A DNA stretch of 64,000 nucleotides, taken from Apostichopus japonicus (lineage: Eukaryota > Echinodermata > Holothuroidea > Aspidochirotida > Stichopodidae). The notes under the pieces were generated by a model. That model worked only from the letters and a program-made list of their open reading frames with translations, made no database searches and was not told the origin of the DNA. The DNA lies in the NCBI RefSeq assembly GCF_037975245.1, contig NC_092563.1, positions 22,288,960-22,352,959 on the forward strand, in the 5' to 3' direction. A program made the position numbers and the translations under genes. Below, piece after piece: positions 24,101 to 42,362 of this stretch. The first letter of the stretch is position 1; each line of letters starts with the position of its first letter.

Positions 24101-25725
24101 CACTGTTGGGTTGGGCCATAGATATAGTTTCTGGACTGTCGCTATAAAAAACTGGGCTAATTACAGAGATATTCCTTGAGAACCAAGGACCACCAAGGGA
24201 AAAATGAAACTTTCATTTCAATTTACTACATTTCTATCCACAGCTGTCTTTCTCATTCAAGTTCGGGCAGAAGCGATGCAAAGAGCATCAGAAATGGTAA
24301 AGACGGGAATGCTATCTGTTGTCGGCAGAGACCAGGCACGATACAATTACATCTGCAAGGAGGCGGCCACATACTGCCAGAACCATGGGATAGAGGGCGC
24401 CATGTGCTCTGTAGCTAACTACTTGTATCCAGATGCCAGGGTACTAGCTGGCAATGTTGAGGTTAAACATGTTTGAAATAGTTTGCATAAATTGCATTTG
24501 GCAACAATTTTTTTAATTTAGAGAGAGAATTTACATAAGTAATGAACAATTTATGATGTTGATGTGATGAACAAATTGTGATTGTTATTTGTTCACAATT
24601 CTTGACAATTTCATGAATGCTTTTGGAATCAAACTAACTTTATAGGATGTGAGTTATCCATATATCCATATATATATCCATATATCCTGTTGTTAACGAT
24701 TCCCATTTTGATAAGAAAATTGAGTGAAGAATGTAAAACAAAGATGTAAACCAAATTCATCAGTGTGCACTTAAAACAACACACCTGTTTACTTCATGTT
24801 CCCATTCTGTTTACAGAACATCAACTTTAAATGTGTTTTTGGCAATGAATGCAAACATGACCAGATATGATTAGTCAAAAAAATAACTTTTCTCTGGACT
24901 ATCCATTTTACTGCTTCAGAACCAACTCTAGCTGGTGTGAAACCAGTTCTCTACTGATCTTCTAGAATTGAATCATTCAATCTAGTGAATCTTACTAGAT
25001 AATTCATAAATTTCTTCCAGAAATGACTTTAATGTGTCTTGGTGTTGCACTGAATAACATATTGATCTATATGCGAACAGTGTATAGGGTACTGTAACTT
25101 CTTAGGAGTGTCCATTGTAAGGTAATTGTAGTAACATCAGCTGCAGTCTGGACCGACTACTGTAACTCATTTGGTTTTAAACTGGCCTTATTATATATCC
25201 TCACATTTATCTGAAGCTAATATTCCCATTTTGTTCGTGTATAGAATCGATGTATAATTATTTTAAAACAAATGTTTAGAACGAATTATTTCATATATTT
25301 TAATTCCATTATCTTGGCTCTTCTTTTCTTGTTTAAAGGCCTTGGACTTTATTCAAGAGAGAGCGAAAGACTTTTCTCTACTAACTCTTCGTCTACCTGT
25401 GAGCGGAGCGTTTCATACGTCATTCATGGAACCAGCAGAGGAAAAGTTTGGTAAAGCTCTGGAGGAAGTGACATTAGAAGAACCATTAATTCAGGTTTAT
25501 TCAAACATTGACGGTAAAGTGTACCAGAATCCAAAACACGTCAAAAGTTCACTGAAGAAACAACTAACTCTACCAGTGAAGTGGGAACAAACCATGCACC
25601 ATATATATGAGAGGGCTAAAGGAGTGCCCTTTCCTCACACATTCGAAGTCGGTCCAGGAAAGCAACTCGGAACAATCTTAAAACGGATAAACAGAAAAGC
25701 GTTTGACAGCTACTGCAAAGTTTGA
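20519..25725 (+). CDS. MCAT: Mitochondrial malonyl-CoA:ACP transacylase (4 exons)
   Basis: Transfers malonyl groups from CoA to mitochondrial acyl carrier protein in type II fatty-acid synthesis, which supplies the lipoate precursor. Exons 20519-21142, 23253-23340, 24244-24461 and 25339-25725 join in frame to 438 residues (human about 390). Residues 1-60 are basic and Ser/Thr-rich, a likely presequence; acyltransferase motifs follow: SPGQGSQ (134-140), nucleophile Ser220 in GFSVG, Arg245 in QVRAEAM, His336 in SGAFHT, and FEVGPG near the C-terminus. The start is the first ATG; the frame is open slightly upstream, and TTGTAG|GAATTG at about 20452 could be the acceptor of a 5'-UTR exon. The exon 1 donor AAAG|GTCTGT and exon 3 donor GAG|GTTAAA are non-ideal but give exact family-like joins. 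Present only in copy A. Confidence 0.93.
21143..23252 (+). other. MCAT: MCAT intron 1
   Basis: 2.1 kb, AT-rich. No other gene is seen. 22607-22665 is a pyrimidine-rich tract. 21430-21900 looks like an old dispersed repeat, but no ends can be fixed. Confidence 0.7.
23253..23340 (+). CDS. MCAT: MCAT exon 2 (nucleophile Ser)
   Basis: Begins AIENCVAAAGFSVGEF. It holds the nucleophilic serine of the GxSxG elbow. Donor GATG|GTGTGT, phase 1; joining to exon 3 restores the usual spacing to RAEAM. Confidence 0.9.
24244..24461 (+). CDS. MCAT: MCAT exon 3
   Basis: Acceptor ATCCACAG|CTGTC. It contains RAEAMQRASE and GMLSVVG, typical of malonyl transferases; the Arg binds the malonyl carboxylate. It ends VLAGNVE, phase 0. 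Confidence 0.9.
25339..25725 (+). CDS. MCAT: MCAT exon 4 (catalytic His, stop)
   Basis: Acceptor GTTTAAAG|GCCTT. It contains LPVSGAFHTSFMEPA with the catalytic His, SPVKWEQTM-like PVKWEQTMHH, and FEVGPGKQLG, then TGA at 25723-25725. The 3' flank has an 18-bp tandem duplication (AACGTTGATAAGAGTGAC) at about 25760-25795. Confidence 0.93.
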   Translation, partial: ALDFIQERAKDFSLLTLRLPVSGAFHTSFMEPAEEKFGKALEEVTLEEPLIQVYSNIDGKVYQNPKHVKSSLKKQLTLPVKWEQTMHHIYERAKGVPFPHTFEVGPGKQLGTILKRINRKAFDSYCKV

Positions 25726-26044
25726 GAATAATCCTACGATTTAGGTAGAAATTACTTCAACGTTGATAAGAGTGACAACGTTGATAAGAGTGACATTTTG
25801 TCAACTTTCACTAACACTGAGAAATATAAAGTAACAGAATAATTTGACACCAGATCAGAAGCTGACGACACTCTGCGCTGTGGGATAAAGATATCATAGG
25901 CTGTGTGAAGGGTGGATTTGCCTACTATTTAAAATGTGCCTTGGGAGGGGGGGGGCAAGTTGGTGGCAGAGCTGATTTTCTAGCCTGAAATTGGTAAAAG
26001 AAAATACATATATGTCTTTATTTCACATTTACATTTCTTCCTCA

Positions 26045-26180
26045 CTTTACAAATAGTCATGATCACATGGTTACTGTGGTTACAATGTATGTGGACAGAG
26101 ATGCGAGTTGGATCAACTTCGATTTCATTTTTTTGTGCCCAGGTTCTATCATTGATATCTTTCTGAAAAAAGTAACAAAA
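26045..26180 (-). other. Conserved open frame with splice signals, unrecognised
   Basis: On the minus strand an acceptor (TTTTTTCAG|AAAGATATC) is followed by an open frame reading KDINDRTWAQKNEIEVDP, then ISVHIHCNH and IMTICK, with a possible donor AAA|GTGAGG. Copy B (about 54500-54635) keeps it with three changes, all amino-acid replacing. It sits exactly where homology between copies resumes, so any downstream partner exon is missing. No family recognised. Confidence 0.35.
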
Positions 26181-29100
26181 TTGGAGTCCAAATCTGGACA
26201 ATAGAAAACAACATCAAATAAACACAACAAATGATATACTATACTGCTTTTTTGTTTATTTTTATTTTTGTTTCTACAATATTTTTCTCTCTTTTTGTAA
26301 TCTTTTTTTTTTGCCCTTTTTCTGTAATGCATTTTTTCCTGAGAGTAAAAAAATTGTCCTTTACACTAGAGAACTGATGCATAAGATTTAAAAAAAATTA
26401 AAAAGTCTCAAACAGCCTTGCTGTTCCCATTTGCCTACGCTCCACCTCGACACTGACAAAGAATCAATTTGGTCAATGCCTTTCTCACCAGAGGATACAA
26501 CAAGTGCCACTGTTTGTTAAAAAGAAGTAGTTATCACATTTCTTGGTTGTTTCATATTATCGTGCAGCACATCATTAACCCTCCCTCCCTCCCAACCTAC
26601 CCTCCCTCACAATTACTTAAACATGTACCCCATCCGCCCCCAGATTTCCTTCACCCCAGCTATCCTTCCCAACTATCCTATCCCCCCCCCCCCTTTATCA
26701 ATCAAACTGACCTTTCTTTACACATATTGCAAGCTTACATCACATATCCCTTTATTGGATAGATATATAACAGTATTTCTTGTCAAGATGTCCAATTTGG
26801 AGAATGGAATTTCTGATAATCACAAATTTTTCAAACTCTCACATAAGACTTGTATCTACAGTTTCTTTACTTCCATGATTCATTTGTGACATCTGATTCG
26901 GTAGAAACATCACATGAAACAATCAAATTAAAATATTTAATTAAATTGGATGACATCACAGCCAGGTGTCAAATACTTTCTCACATTTTCACAGTAGACG
27001 TGTTAACTTTATGCGAACCTCAATCCTTCCCCAAGAACTTTTAATAAGAGGGTCTCAACATAGGTCACCATCATAACAAAATGAACAAAAAAAAATTGAT
27101 GTCCATATCTTTGGTTACTTTAAAGAAAATGCTATTACCAAGCAATTCCCATGGTTTGCCAGTTGCATCGCCATGGTAACATGAGAATAATTATTTGAAG
27201 GTTGTACTGTACAACATATTACATTGTAGTACATGCTGGTAATTATACAGTGAATAATATGAATGTATATAGAGCACTGATTTACCAAAATGAAGGAATT
27301 TACACAACAAAGTAAAACATAACTTGTAAGCTGAGTTGATAAAGATTCCCATCTAAAACTTAACCAATCATCTCTCAACATATCATGAATCTGTATTCTT
27401 TGATTAGGATTTCAACAGATTTAAAATGTTGATACACTGTTACTAACAATGGCAATGTGATCACTGCATGAGGTTTAGCACAGCCACAACAAGACCAAAC
27501 AATATTCTTGAATAGTTTATACACTGGGCAGTGCACACAATCATTATCGTCCCTTACCATACTGCACACTCACATAACATGTTTTTGAAGAGCGGCATCC
27601 GTTTGTTTAACACATGTCAATTGATCTTGTATAAACTTTCTCGTATCTTAACAAAAGGTGGCTGTTATTCCCATCAACTGAAATTAAAAAATACATAGTT
27701 TGGCTTCTTTTGTATTTTTTTCTGTCACTCCATTTTCTCCATTCTTTCTCTCTGTTAACTCAAATAATATTCTGTTCCCTAAATATACTGGAATAGTTTG
27801 TGATTTTTTTTTTTTTTAATAATTCATTTTCCTATTAATGTTAAATTTCTAGTGCTCAATTCCATGGCAGTGACAACAAGGAGCGACAAAGGGTAAACTG
27901 TCAATGATACCAATTTGAATGTACACTGTCCTTCTTAAAGTCATCCAAAGATATGATAATGAAAATAAAAATGTGAGCAAACAAAGTTCTGTATTATAAG
28001 AAAATGATACACACTTGTTTGTTTAGTGTGTCCCCCCCTCCCCCCCATAAAAACCTATAATTGAATGCATTTCTGATCATTGTGATTCATGAATATTCAA
28101 AAATAACTCAAAGGTTTTAATTGAATTCACTATTAATATCTCAAAATGGAAACAATAATGGTTAGTCAATCCCCCCCCCCCCCCAAAAAAAAATACCAAA
28201 AGGGGTAACTCACTAAGATGCAACAATTCCTAATGTCCGGTGGGAATTTTTGTATTTTTTTTTTTTTTTATTTGAGCCACTTTTTGTTCTTTCATTTTAT
28301 ACAGTCTAATGCTGTCAGGCAAAACCAAATAACACTGACTTTTTTTTAGTTTTTACTTCACAGTTACAACTGGTATTTTCTCTTTTTATGTTTTCATAAT
28401 AATATAAAGAACAAAAATTAAATGTTATACTGCATTATATGTCATAGGTTTTAGCAACTACTATATTTTAATCTTTGCCATCCCAAATTCTCTCTATGAA
28501 TGCCATGGCATTGCCTCAATTCCTTATACTTTTTTTTAAATTTGATCACTGGAGAATAATCACATGAGTCCTAATGCTATAAGATGCTCCTGAATGCCTA
28601 CCCCCCCCCCCAAATCTTCTATACTTCTGGTTGATCTTACTTATATCAAATAGTAACAAACAAAATACATTTTTTTTCTCAACAATATAACAATTATATT
28701 ATGAGTTTCTCCTACTCAAGCTCTTCCAATTATTCTGTTTAATTTTTTTTTTATCTTTCTGAAGTCAATTACATGATCTAATATGACCCTGTTACTATGA
28801 ATTTCCATTTCACAAGTTATTTAAGTACTACCCTTTTTGAATTGGTCTATAAAGTTTGCTGCTGTTAATGGATTAATTTGATCACTAATTTCCTCCAACC
28901 TCCACCCATGTCTACCCACCCCCCTTCTCCCACTCCCCACGTCTCCCAAAGACACACATATCCCCAAAACACACATATCCACAGCACAAGACCACGTCCT
29001 GTACATCGTGAAACAAATAAGAAACAATATTTATGTTTCATGGGTTTTGAAATTCATGAAAAGTATAGGGCAGCGAGGGAGAATCTTGATTACCTGTAAC

Positions 29101-30506
29101 GACTTGACCAGCAACATGCTACCAAGAAGATATCTAGTTGCAACTGCTAACGACAGATTAAAGGACCTCTTTGCCACCCACCTACCCTTTCCCATATCAC
29201 TCAAACTAACCTTACTATAGTAAACCAATGTGTTTCCAACCATTACCACATCTTCTCAATTTAATCTTTGTATATTTTATATCCCTTCACTTTTTTGGCT
29301 ATTTTATGTATATAGTTTTTGGGCCAATAGCCACAATTTTAAAATGTTTATCAGTCCTTTCTTAAACACCAGACACAAATCAGCATAACTCCCAAAGTAA
29401 GAAAGTCCTATAAAAATGAAGAAAAAAATTATAGCTTGGCACCTTCACTACCTAACAACTGATTAATGCACCAAAATCCAACCTGCAACAGATTATCACG
29501 CAACAACCCTCCTATCAAATTCACCTTCGTCGAAATGGCGAATACAAGAACAGTTTGAAGAAATGGAGACCAACTCTGCTTTACAATTTCAGAAACAATA
29601 TGTGCCTCTTGCCCACCTTCCTTGGTTACTTCACAATTATTGCTCTAGGTAACAGATAAAATTTTATTCTCAAAGCCATAAAAAATGTCACAAAAATAAA
29701 CTGTTAGAACTAACTTCCACTAATCTTGTCAAAACCAAGTCTTTACTAAAAGAAAGTGAACTCCTGCATAATAATAATATAATATCTTTCCTACTTCTCT
29801 GTGATCTTCCTGTACAAGTCGTTTGCTGTCAAATTGTTTTTTCTTTTCTTTTTTTCTAGCATTTTTTTTTTGGGTGGGGGCGGTGGGGTGTCTTTAAGTA
29901 TTGTATTCATTTTTATCTTTTTTAGTTGTTTTTGCTTTGATATCAACACTACAAACTTTCTATCATCTTGCTTTTTCTCCTGTCACAATATGACAACATT
30001 AATAATATTTTTTTATGCTTTTGAATATGCTTTATATTCTCTTCCTAGGTGAGCAAAAAACCAACAAAATATGGTTTCTCTGTCACTGCATAGTTAAAAA
30101 AAAAATCATCGAGAGAAAAAGATTTGATATAAACAATAATTGCATTGTTGACAAGGCTGACAGTGTGAAAGTAGACGTGTTTGATTACTATCCGCTTCAC
30201 TTTGAGATTAGCAACACATTTACACTGAATAAACGGACTCTCTTTGAGTGAATTTCAGATTGGAGTCACGGTAAACACTTTTAATTGCTCATTTCAGTAC
30301 ATCCACTTACATCACAAACTAACAGCAATACTTTTTTATCTCTCTCCTTAATCAAAGCACAGCTGATTTTCTAGATTACTTCTAAAGTCTTGTCTGTTTA
30401 TCAATTTCACAGTCTTCTTTGTTGGTTTTCTTGTCCCCCAATCAATCTTGTCGCTTTCATAAATTAAACCGAGATAATACAGGCACTTTTTGTCTCATCT
30501 TTTGAC
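26181..30506. other. Conserved non-coding DNA downstream of TENT4
   Basis: About 4.3 kb aligning almost end to end with 54640-58935. AT-rich, with poly-C and poly-T tracts (26680, 28030, 28170, 28600) and short in-frame ORFs that do not hold up in both copies. Part may be TENT4 3' UTR, since that gene ends at 30507 on the minus strand; no decisive poly(A) signal is identified. Confidence 0.55.
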
Positions 30507-36314
<5,808 letters not shown>

Positions 36315-37309
36315 CTGCAAAGAAGGAATAAAGAATCATATCAATAATGAATATTAATAAGTCTACCCACCCAAAAGTTCGAAGTGCCAGTATTGAAAGT
36401 TTGAGTGTTATTTTAAAAGAGTTTACCACATAGACTGGGATGGTAGAACTAGAAGCAATGAAGAGGAGGGGGTTGGGGGGGGCATATGCCCTTCCACTTT
36501 TGTGAAAAACTGCCCCTTTTGTGAAAAGGAGCACCTTTTCATTAATTGCAAGTGCTCCTTTGTAGTAACAAAAAGTAACCTTCTTCTGATTTTATAATTA
36601 TAAAATTGTAACTACAAATGTGCCTTCTTGTTGAAAAATATGTAACAAATCATTCAAAGACTAGAATTTGTTGTATGGAATGTACAGAGGTTCCATTTTG
36701 TTGGAAAATGTCTGAGATATCTTTCTGCTCTGCCCCCACAAGTAACAGTCACATGTTCCACTGCCCTTTGATGTTTTTGCCCCTCATTATTGTACCCGCC
36801 TCCTCCACCCACTCTCCTCCAACCCCCTCCCTGTAAATAAAGCATGGCTCATAGTAGATCAGAGAAGATCCGAGTACGAGCAGGACAGAGCAAACAGGTG
36901 ATATTGAAATCCTGACAAGACTATTGAAATCCTGATAAGAGTAACTTGTTCAATTTGTGGCACTTGCTAATAAGAACTTCAAATAATCTACTAGAGACAT
37001 TTTCCTGAATTACAGCACACACCTGTTACTGTACAGGCTTACAGTACCAGAACAACAGAATTATATTTACTGATAATGAGCAGTAATTCAGCAGGTTTAT
37101 GTTGAGTACAGAATCATCATTCTTTGACTGACGGTTCTTAATCAACTAACCATGTGCTTCAATGTCAGATACTGGCAGAAACTGCAAGTGGCCCCTTGCT
37201 TTTCACTTCCCTTGCAAAGAGAAATATCCACAAACATTTAGCTTTAATAGCCAAAACGCTGAAGCCAGCGCAGAATAATATACAATAGTTGTAAACAAAG
37301 CTTCCCTTC
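36315..37309. other. Single-copy sequence between TENT4 and the junction
   Basis: No TENT4 upstream exon was found here on the minus strand, although the split codon at 36314 demands one. No other gene or repeat is evident beyond purine/pyrimidine-rich runs at 36460-36500 and 36780-36835. The duplication junction lies at its right edge. Confidence 0.6.
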
Positions 37310-37680
37310 ATTAGTATGCTTCATTCACCCAAAGTATGCCCCATTCCCTATAGCATGGTCCATCACCATAAGATTCTCCATTCCCCATAGCATAGTCCAA
37401 ACTCATATAATGCTCCATTCCCTATAGCATGGGTGGTCCCAATAGTATGTTCCATTCCTTATAGCAGGGTCCATCCCAATAGTATGCTCCATTGCCCCAT
37501 AGCATGGTCCATCCCTCAAACTATGACTCACTCCCAATAGTATGCTCCATTCTCCATTCCCCATAGCATGGTCCAAACTCATATAATGCTCCATTCCCTA
37601 TGGCATGGGTGGTCCCAATAGTATGTTCCATTCCTTATAACATGATCCTTCCCAATAGTATGCTCCATTCCCTATAGCAT
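37310..37680. repeat. 37-bp satellite, copy B (junction)
   Basis: About ten degraded units of the same satellite as at 1-945. It marks the boundary between copy A's TENT4 intron sequence and copy B's paraplegin exons. Homology to copy A starts within it, so the duplication breakpoint lies at or inside the array. Confidence 0.88.
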
Positions 37681-37788
37681 TATCAGTTTCTCATATCATT
37701 GCCCGTCTCCCATAATATGCCCTTTTCCACAAAGTATACTCAACAGTCAATACCCTATTGCATGCCTCATAACCTGTTAAGTTCTTAC

Positions 37789-37905
37789 CTCTCTACCAAA
37801 CACGATGGCACCATCATGCAAGAACACATGGACAACGTCAGATTCTGGATTGGATGCCTCACCACTTCCATCAGAATCGTTGTATTTGACAGAGAGACCT
37901 TTGAC
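37789..37905 (-). CDS. SPG7: SPG7 copy B exon 5 (open)
   Basis: 39 open codons ending HDGAIVFGRE, donor GAG|GTAAGA, phase 0. This is the last paraplegin exon before the satellite and junction. Confidence 0.85.
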
Positions 37906-40900
37906 CTTTTCCAAGTTAAAGATGCGGCAAGGAGAATGGAAAATTGTTAACATGCAAATGTGTGCTTTCAACATTTTGTACAAAAGGGCTTCACGAAACT
38001 TCATTTACTTTCAATAATACTTTTAATAATGGTTTCTGGAAAGACAAATACCAGAGGACACTGACTTCCCTTAAAGGTCTATAATCTCAAGGATTCAAAG
38101 TTCTTACCTAACTGATGTATCTGGTTCTGTTTTGTTTTAATCTGACTATATCACACTATATACAGGAGTTAACAACCCACATTATTAATTTTAAACAGAG
38201 TAAACCAGCACCCTGACATATTTAATGGAGTTCTTAAACTTATCTTGTTTCGAAATAACTATCAAATTGGGACGGTGGAGATGGGTGGCATAACTGGCAT
38301 GTGACTCCTCTCACTACTCCACTTTATGAAAAACTGATTAGTAATAAAGAAAAATGTTACTCTTTTCTATTCTTTTTATATAAGAAAGTGACCAATTTTT
38401 TGAGAAAATAAACAAAATTATAACTTAATAACTGCACAGTTACATTCACAGACTGTACTTAAAATTATGGTAAGGAATGCTCGGAGGGATTACTTTTAAA
38501 TCCAAAAATGTGAAAATGATGAATTCGAATATAAAATATTTCACCTCTCCTTTGGCTAACATGTCATTAATAAATGTCTGCCAGGAGATGTTCTGGGCAT
38601 CATCTCCCTTCGAGAGCATGTTTAGCAACGTGATTATAAGGAGAAGCATTAGCAACATTCGGATATTATCATTGTCCAAGCCTCCCTTCTGAGGATCTGT
38701 ATAATTGAAACAAACAAAAATTGGAAGACGACGGGAGTACTTTTTTACTTTATCGTGAAATAACAAAGGCAAACAAATATCAAAGCATTTTAAGAAACAT
38801 GAATGTAATTCCTACAAGTAATATTTGATATTATAACAACAAGAGTGAACTTGTAGCTGACAGGTGAGATGTCCTAGAAACACTATGAGAAACATTCATT
38901 TTGTCTGTTCAAAATTTGAATCCAACTATTTTCGTGTCAGTCAGCTATCTTGATTTCATCACAAATGTATGTTTGGTAATTGCAACCATTAGGCCAAATA
39001 TCTTTAAATCTGTTTGTAAAATTTTAATGCAAATTTAGAACACATTAATCCTAGACATGCTAATTAGGAAAACTGAATCATTGTGTTCATCAATGTATCT
39101 TCCCAACAAAATAAATACATTTTGTTTTAGACTCAACATTCAGAGAGACACCATACTGTACCTTCTTCATCTTTTTGTTCCTGTTTCTCATCATTTTGAT
39201 TTTGTCTGTTGGATTGTCTGGGAGAACTGGAAAATTGTAAAGTTTCTGAAGAAAAAAAATCCAAAAATAATTACACACAGCTAACATTCACATCACAAAA
39301 GGTAACAAACTTTAGTTTAAGATTACTTAGGCTCAGTGTACCCAATAAACAATGTTTTTAGTCAACAAAATGAATTTACAAATTTAAAGCTAGGTCAAAT
39401 GAGTATTAATTCCAAACATTAACATTATTTAAACAAAAGGCAAGGCAGACAAATGTTACACATGTTGCTTTACAAATAAACAAATTACAGTCATTCACAA
39501 GCTTTCAAATAGTAGCGATTAAATATTTGATTATAAAATCAAGAATCTCAATTTTGTTTTAATTCATGATTTAATGAAGGGTCCTAAACAAAAGGACGAC
39601 ATCACTGTTCTTCCTCAGCTCGTCCAATCTTAAGTCAGCCATCCTAACGTAACATCATGAATATTTAAAAATGTTAATGAATGACCCCTGTCGCCTGATT
39701 TTGTTTTTGAAACTGAAATGACCAACATAAACAATTTTTGGCTTAGTTTACAAGATTTAATTTCAAATGGTATATATTCTCATTTCTATATTTTACCAAG
39801 TTCTTTTTGATCAAGACATTATGGACACTCACAATCAGACCTGGAGCTTACCATTTATGCCCAGAATATTTTTCAAACTGATATTGCTCAAATTATATCT
39901 TTGTATTATGCTTTGTAAAGCATTAAAAACTCTCCTTCTTTGGGTACTCCAATGTGATGAAACCTGAGAAGGGAAGTTATAGGAAAAAGGAATGAAAAAC
40001 AGGGTTTCAGTTAAGGTGATCTGGAAAACAAAAAAAGCATTGGTTTACAGTATGCAACTTCTCAAATGGCTTTCATTAATGCTGCCAAAATGGTATATTG
40101 ACTTTACACATCATAACAGTAGACAATGTCATGGTTGTATCAGGGGGCTAAATACCATGTACTAAATTTGGGTCTTGGTTTCTTTGCTGCACAAAATTCC
40201 ATAATACACATGCAACTTTTTGGTATGTTCCTATACAATACTGTTCATTGAAATTTAAATACCTGATTGTACGTAGAAAGATTGAGAAATGTATTCAACC
40301 ACACATTAATATTAAATGGCATGGCTAAAATGATACCAGAACACAATCAAATGAACAATTTCAATGTGGACTCAACTCTATGAATAATCAACTGTTCAAC
40401 ATGCTCCTTGTTTTTTTCTTAAGCTTTAGAGGCTAAATCTCATTTCTAAACCCAAGTGAAATGTTCTTGAAGATGGGAACTAGCAATCTCCTATTTAAAG
40501 GATTAGGCTTGGTATCTATAAGATTAAAAGCATACTCTAAGTTTGCTATGTAACTTAGAGTGTATATTTTTAATCCATTCTGATACATGAATCACTTGCA
40601 CAAATTACTGCTGGAGTTAACCAGCATTAAATGCAAGTTGAGCATGTTCTATATAACATAAATTTCTGAAACTTTCAACTGGAAATTTTCCCAATGACTC
40701 TTATATAAGATCTAATTTCATTCTGTGTAAAATAGTTATTGAAAGATCTTTGATGTGACATGCATAAGTTTATGGTAATCAAACTTTAAAGCCTCATTAT
40801 ACATACAAACTCCACTTCTACTTCCACTAAACAATCTTTTCATGGTAACTAACTTTATGACAATGTACTTTTGTCAGAATTTTGGCTTATTTACACAGTT

Positions 40901-41783
40901 CAAAGAAATGAAAATTTCGGACAAGAAAATTGTTTAATATCCACAACATTAATCATGCGTATGTGTGGGTATTGGGCAGGAGATTTGAGGTTTCGTTCAT
41001 AACTGTACATGTGTTGTGTGTATACTTCTGTATGCTTAGTACCATAAATGATGGCATTACATAATATATCTGGCTCTTTCTCACACAGTTTTCTGTAGCA
41101 GATATACAGTAGCCATTAGAATGACACATTTATAAAGTCTTGACTCATTAGTTCTTCCCTGGCAGTGGAATGTTCGACCATATTTAGTGTTCACTGTGTA
41201 TCCGTCATCATTTCTGTTTTTAATTTTTCAAATTACAGACAATACGTACATTTGCTTGTGCAAGTGTTAGCCTATGATACCGTGAATGCCACTACAACAA
41301 TACTGTATTTCCACACATGAATGCATACTGTAAACCATTTGCAATTTTGCATGCATGAAAATGATGAAACTACACTACAACTACAATATTTACAAGCTGC
41401 AGGAGTGTGCGACTTAATGCATACTGTACCATTGCCAAGTTGAAGTTGAAGTGGTAAAGTTGGCCTACATATCTTCTGACTTGGTTCCTTGCTCTGCATT
41501 GTATTGCCGAACATGTGCTGAGCACCGATGATTGCAAGTGATGACAATTTGTATTGTACTTTAAATTTTTAAGTTGCGATACTTTGTACTGGTTATTTGC
41601 ACAACTTGGTGTAGACCTTTCAATCCATACGTTATGCGCGGTTCTCACTGGTTTCGCTAAACTAGTACACGTAGTTCTCTTCCGAGCAGAAACTTTCTTA
41701 CGGTTTTCTCTAACGATTATTTTTCCTCCCAATTTCTTCGACCACTCTCTTTTGGTTGAAATTAAACGAACAACTTCACTCAC
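37789..41783 (-). CDS. SPG7: Paraplegin-like m-AAA protease, 5' exons only (copy B)
   Basis: Second copy of the paraplegin head, with all five exons open: 41783-41430, 39963-39852, 39245-39162, 38696-38545 and 37905-37789 (273 residues). It starts MSEVVRLISTK, keeps the first membrane segment and ISWQTFINDMLAKGE, and exon 5 reads NPESDVVHVFLHDG, as in vertebrate paraplegin (PESDVV), without the copy A stop. No AAA+ or protease exon follows: the satellite starts at about 37680 and beyond it lies TENT4 sequence. Either a truncated duplicate, a head that splices into TENT4, or one haplotype cut at an assembly join. Confidence 0.85.
38545..38696 (-). CDS. SPG7: SPG7 copy B exon 4 (membrane segment 1)
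   Basis: 152 bases identical to copy A exon 4. It encodes the membrane segment and the ISWQTFINDMLAKGE motif. Confidence 0.88.
39162..39245 (-). CDS. SPG7: SPG7 copy B exon 3
   Basis: Nucleotide-identical to copy A exon 3, while the intron just outside differs by small indels. Confidence 0.8.
39852..39963 (-). CDS. SPG7: SPG7 copy B exon 2
   Basis: Same borders and phase as copy A exon 2. Open frame, VSSHWSTQRRRV start. Confidence 0.78.
41430..41783 (-). CDS. SPG7: SPG7 copy B exon 1 (presequence)
   Basis: 118 codons, basic. It differs from copy A by several replacements and small in-frame indels near the 3' end; donor GCAATG|GTACAG, phase 0. Confidence 0.75.
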
Positions 41784-42057
41784 GATTTGAAAGGTTCACT
41801 CTAGCGATTGAAGAAACGGTCTGCATCCAGTTTGTTGACGATTTTGTTTTTAGATTGGAAGGGCAAAAAAGTTACTTGTCAGTTCTCCGCCTGTTCCGAA
41901 ATTGTTACGATTACATCATAATAAACTGCATAATGCTTATTAGGAACTCCCCAAATTGGTCACTTCAAATATGCCAGACACACTGACACATTTCTGCAGA
42001 TTTTGTAACTTCACGAACATGACTTAGGTTCAATTCGGGGCTATACTGGTGAATACT

Positions 42058-42354
42058 CAGGCGCGTAGCCAAGGTGGGGGGGGGGGGGAGAAGAGGGAAG
42101 CCGCCCCCATTGGGCATATTTAAAAAAAAAAAATTAATGTTTTTATGATATCGCTAGTATTTTGAAAAGAGAAAATGCTAAGATGCAACTTACAAGGCCT
42201 GGGAAGTGCCATTTCCAGCGATCTGGGAGGCATTTTCTGCCAAAATTTTCTTGTACGCTTCGCGCCAACTCATGGTGGCGCAACGCTTAGATAGTTTGCA
42301 ATGCCGAATCTACAGTTTCGCCCCTCCCTTGGCAAATTCCTGGCTACGTGCCTG
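42058..42354. mobile_element. hAT-type MITE upstream of SPG7 copy B
   Basis: 297 bp, ends CAGGCGCGTAGCCA ... TGGCTACGTGCCTG, with a perfect 8-bp target duplication TGAATACT (42050-42057 and 42355-42362). Copy A at about 6192-6200 has a single GAATACT, an empty site. It carries the GCGCCAACTCATGG variant of the dispersed core. Confidence 0.92.
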
Positions 42355-42362
42355 TGAATACT

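Noticed and set aside
24176-24418. Plus-strand ORF overlapping MCAT exon 3
   Set aside because: Out-of-frame shadow of the exon.
37403-37594. Minus-strand ORF in the junction satellite
   Set aside because: Pure satellite translation with repeating MEH/GNG units.
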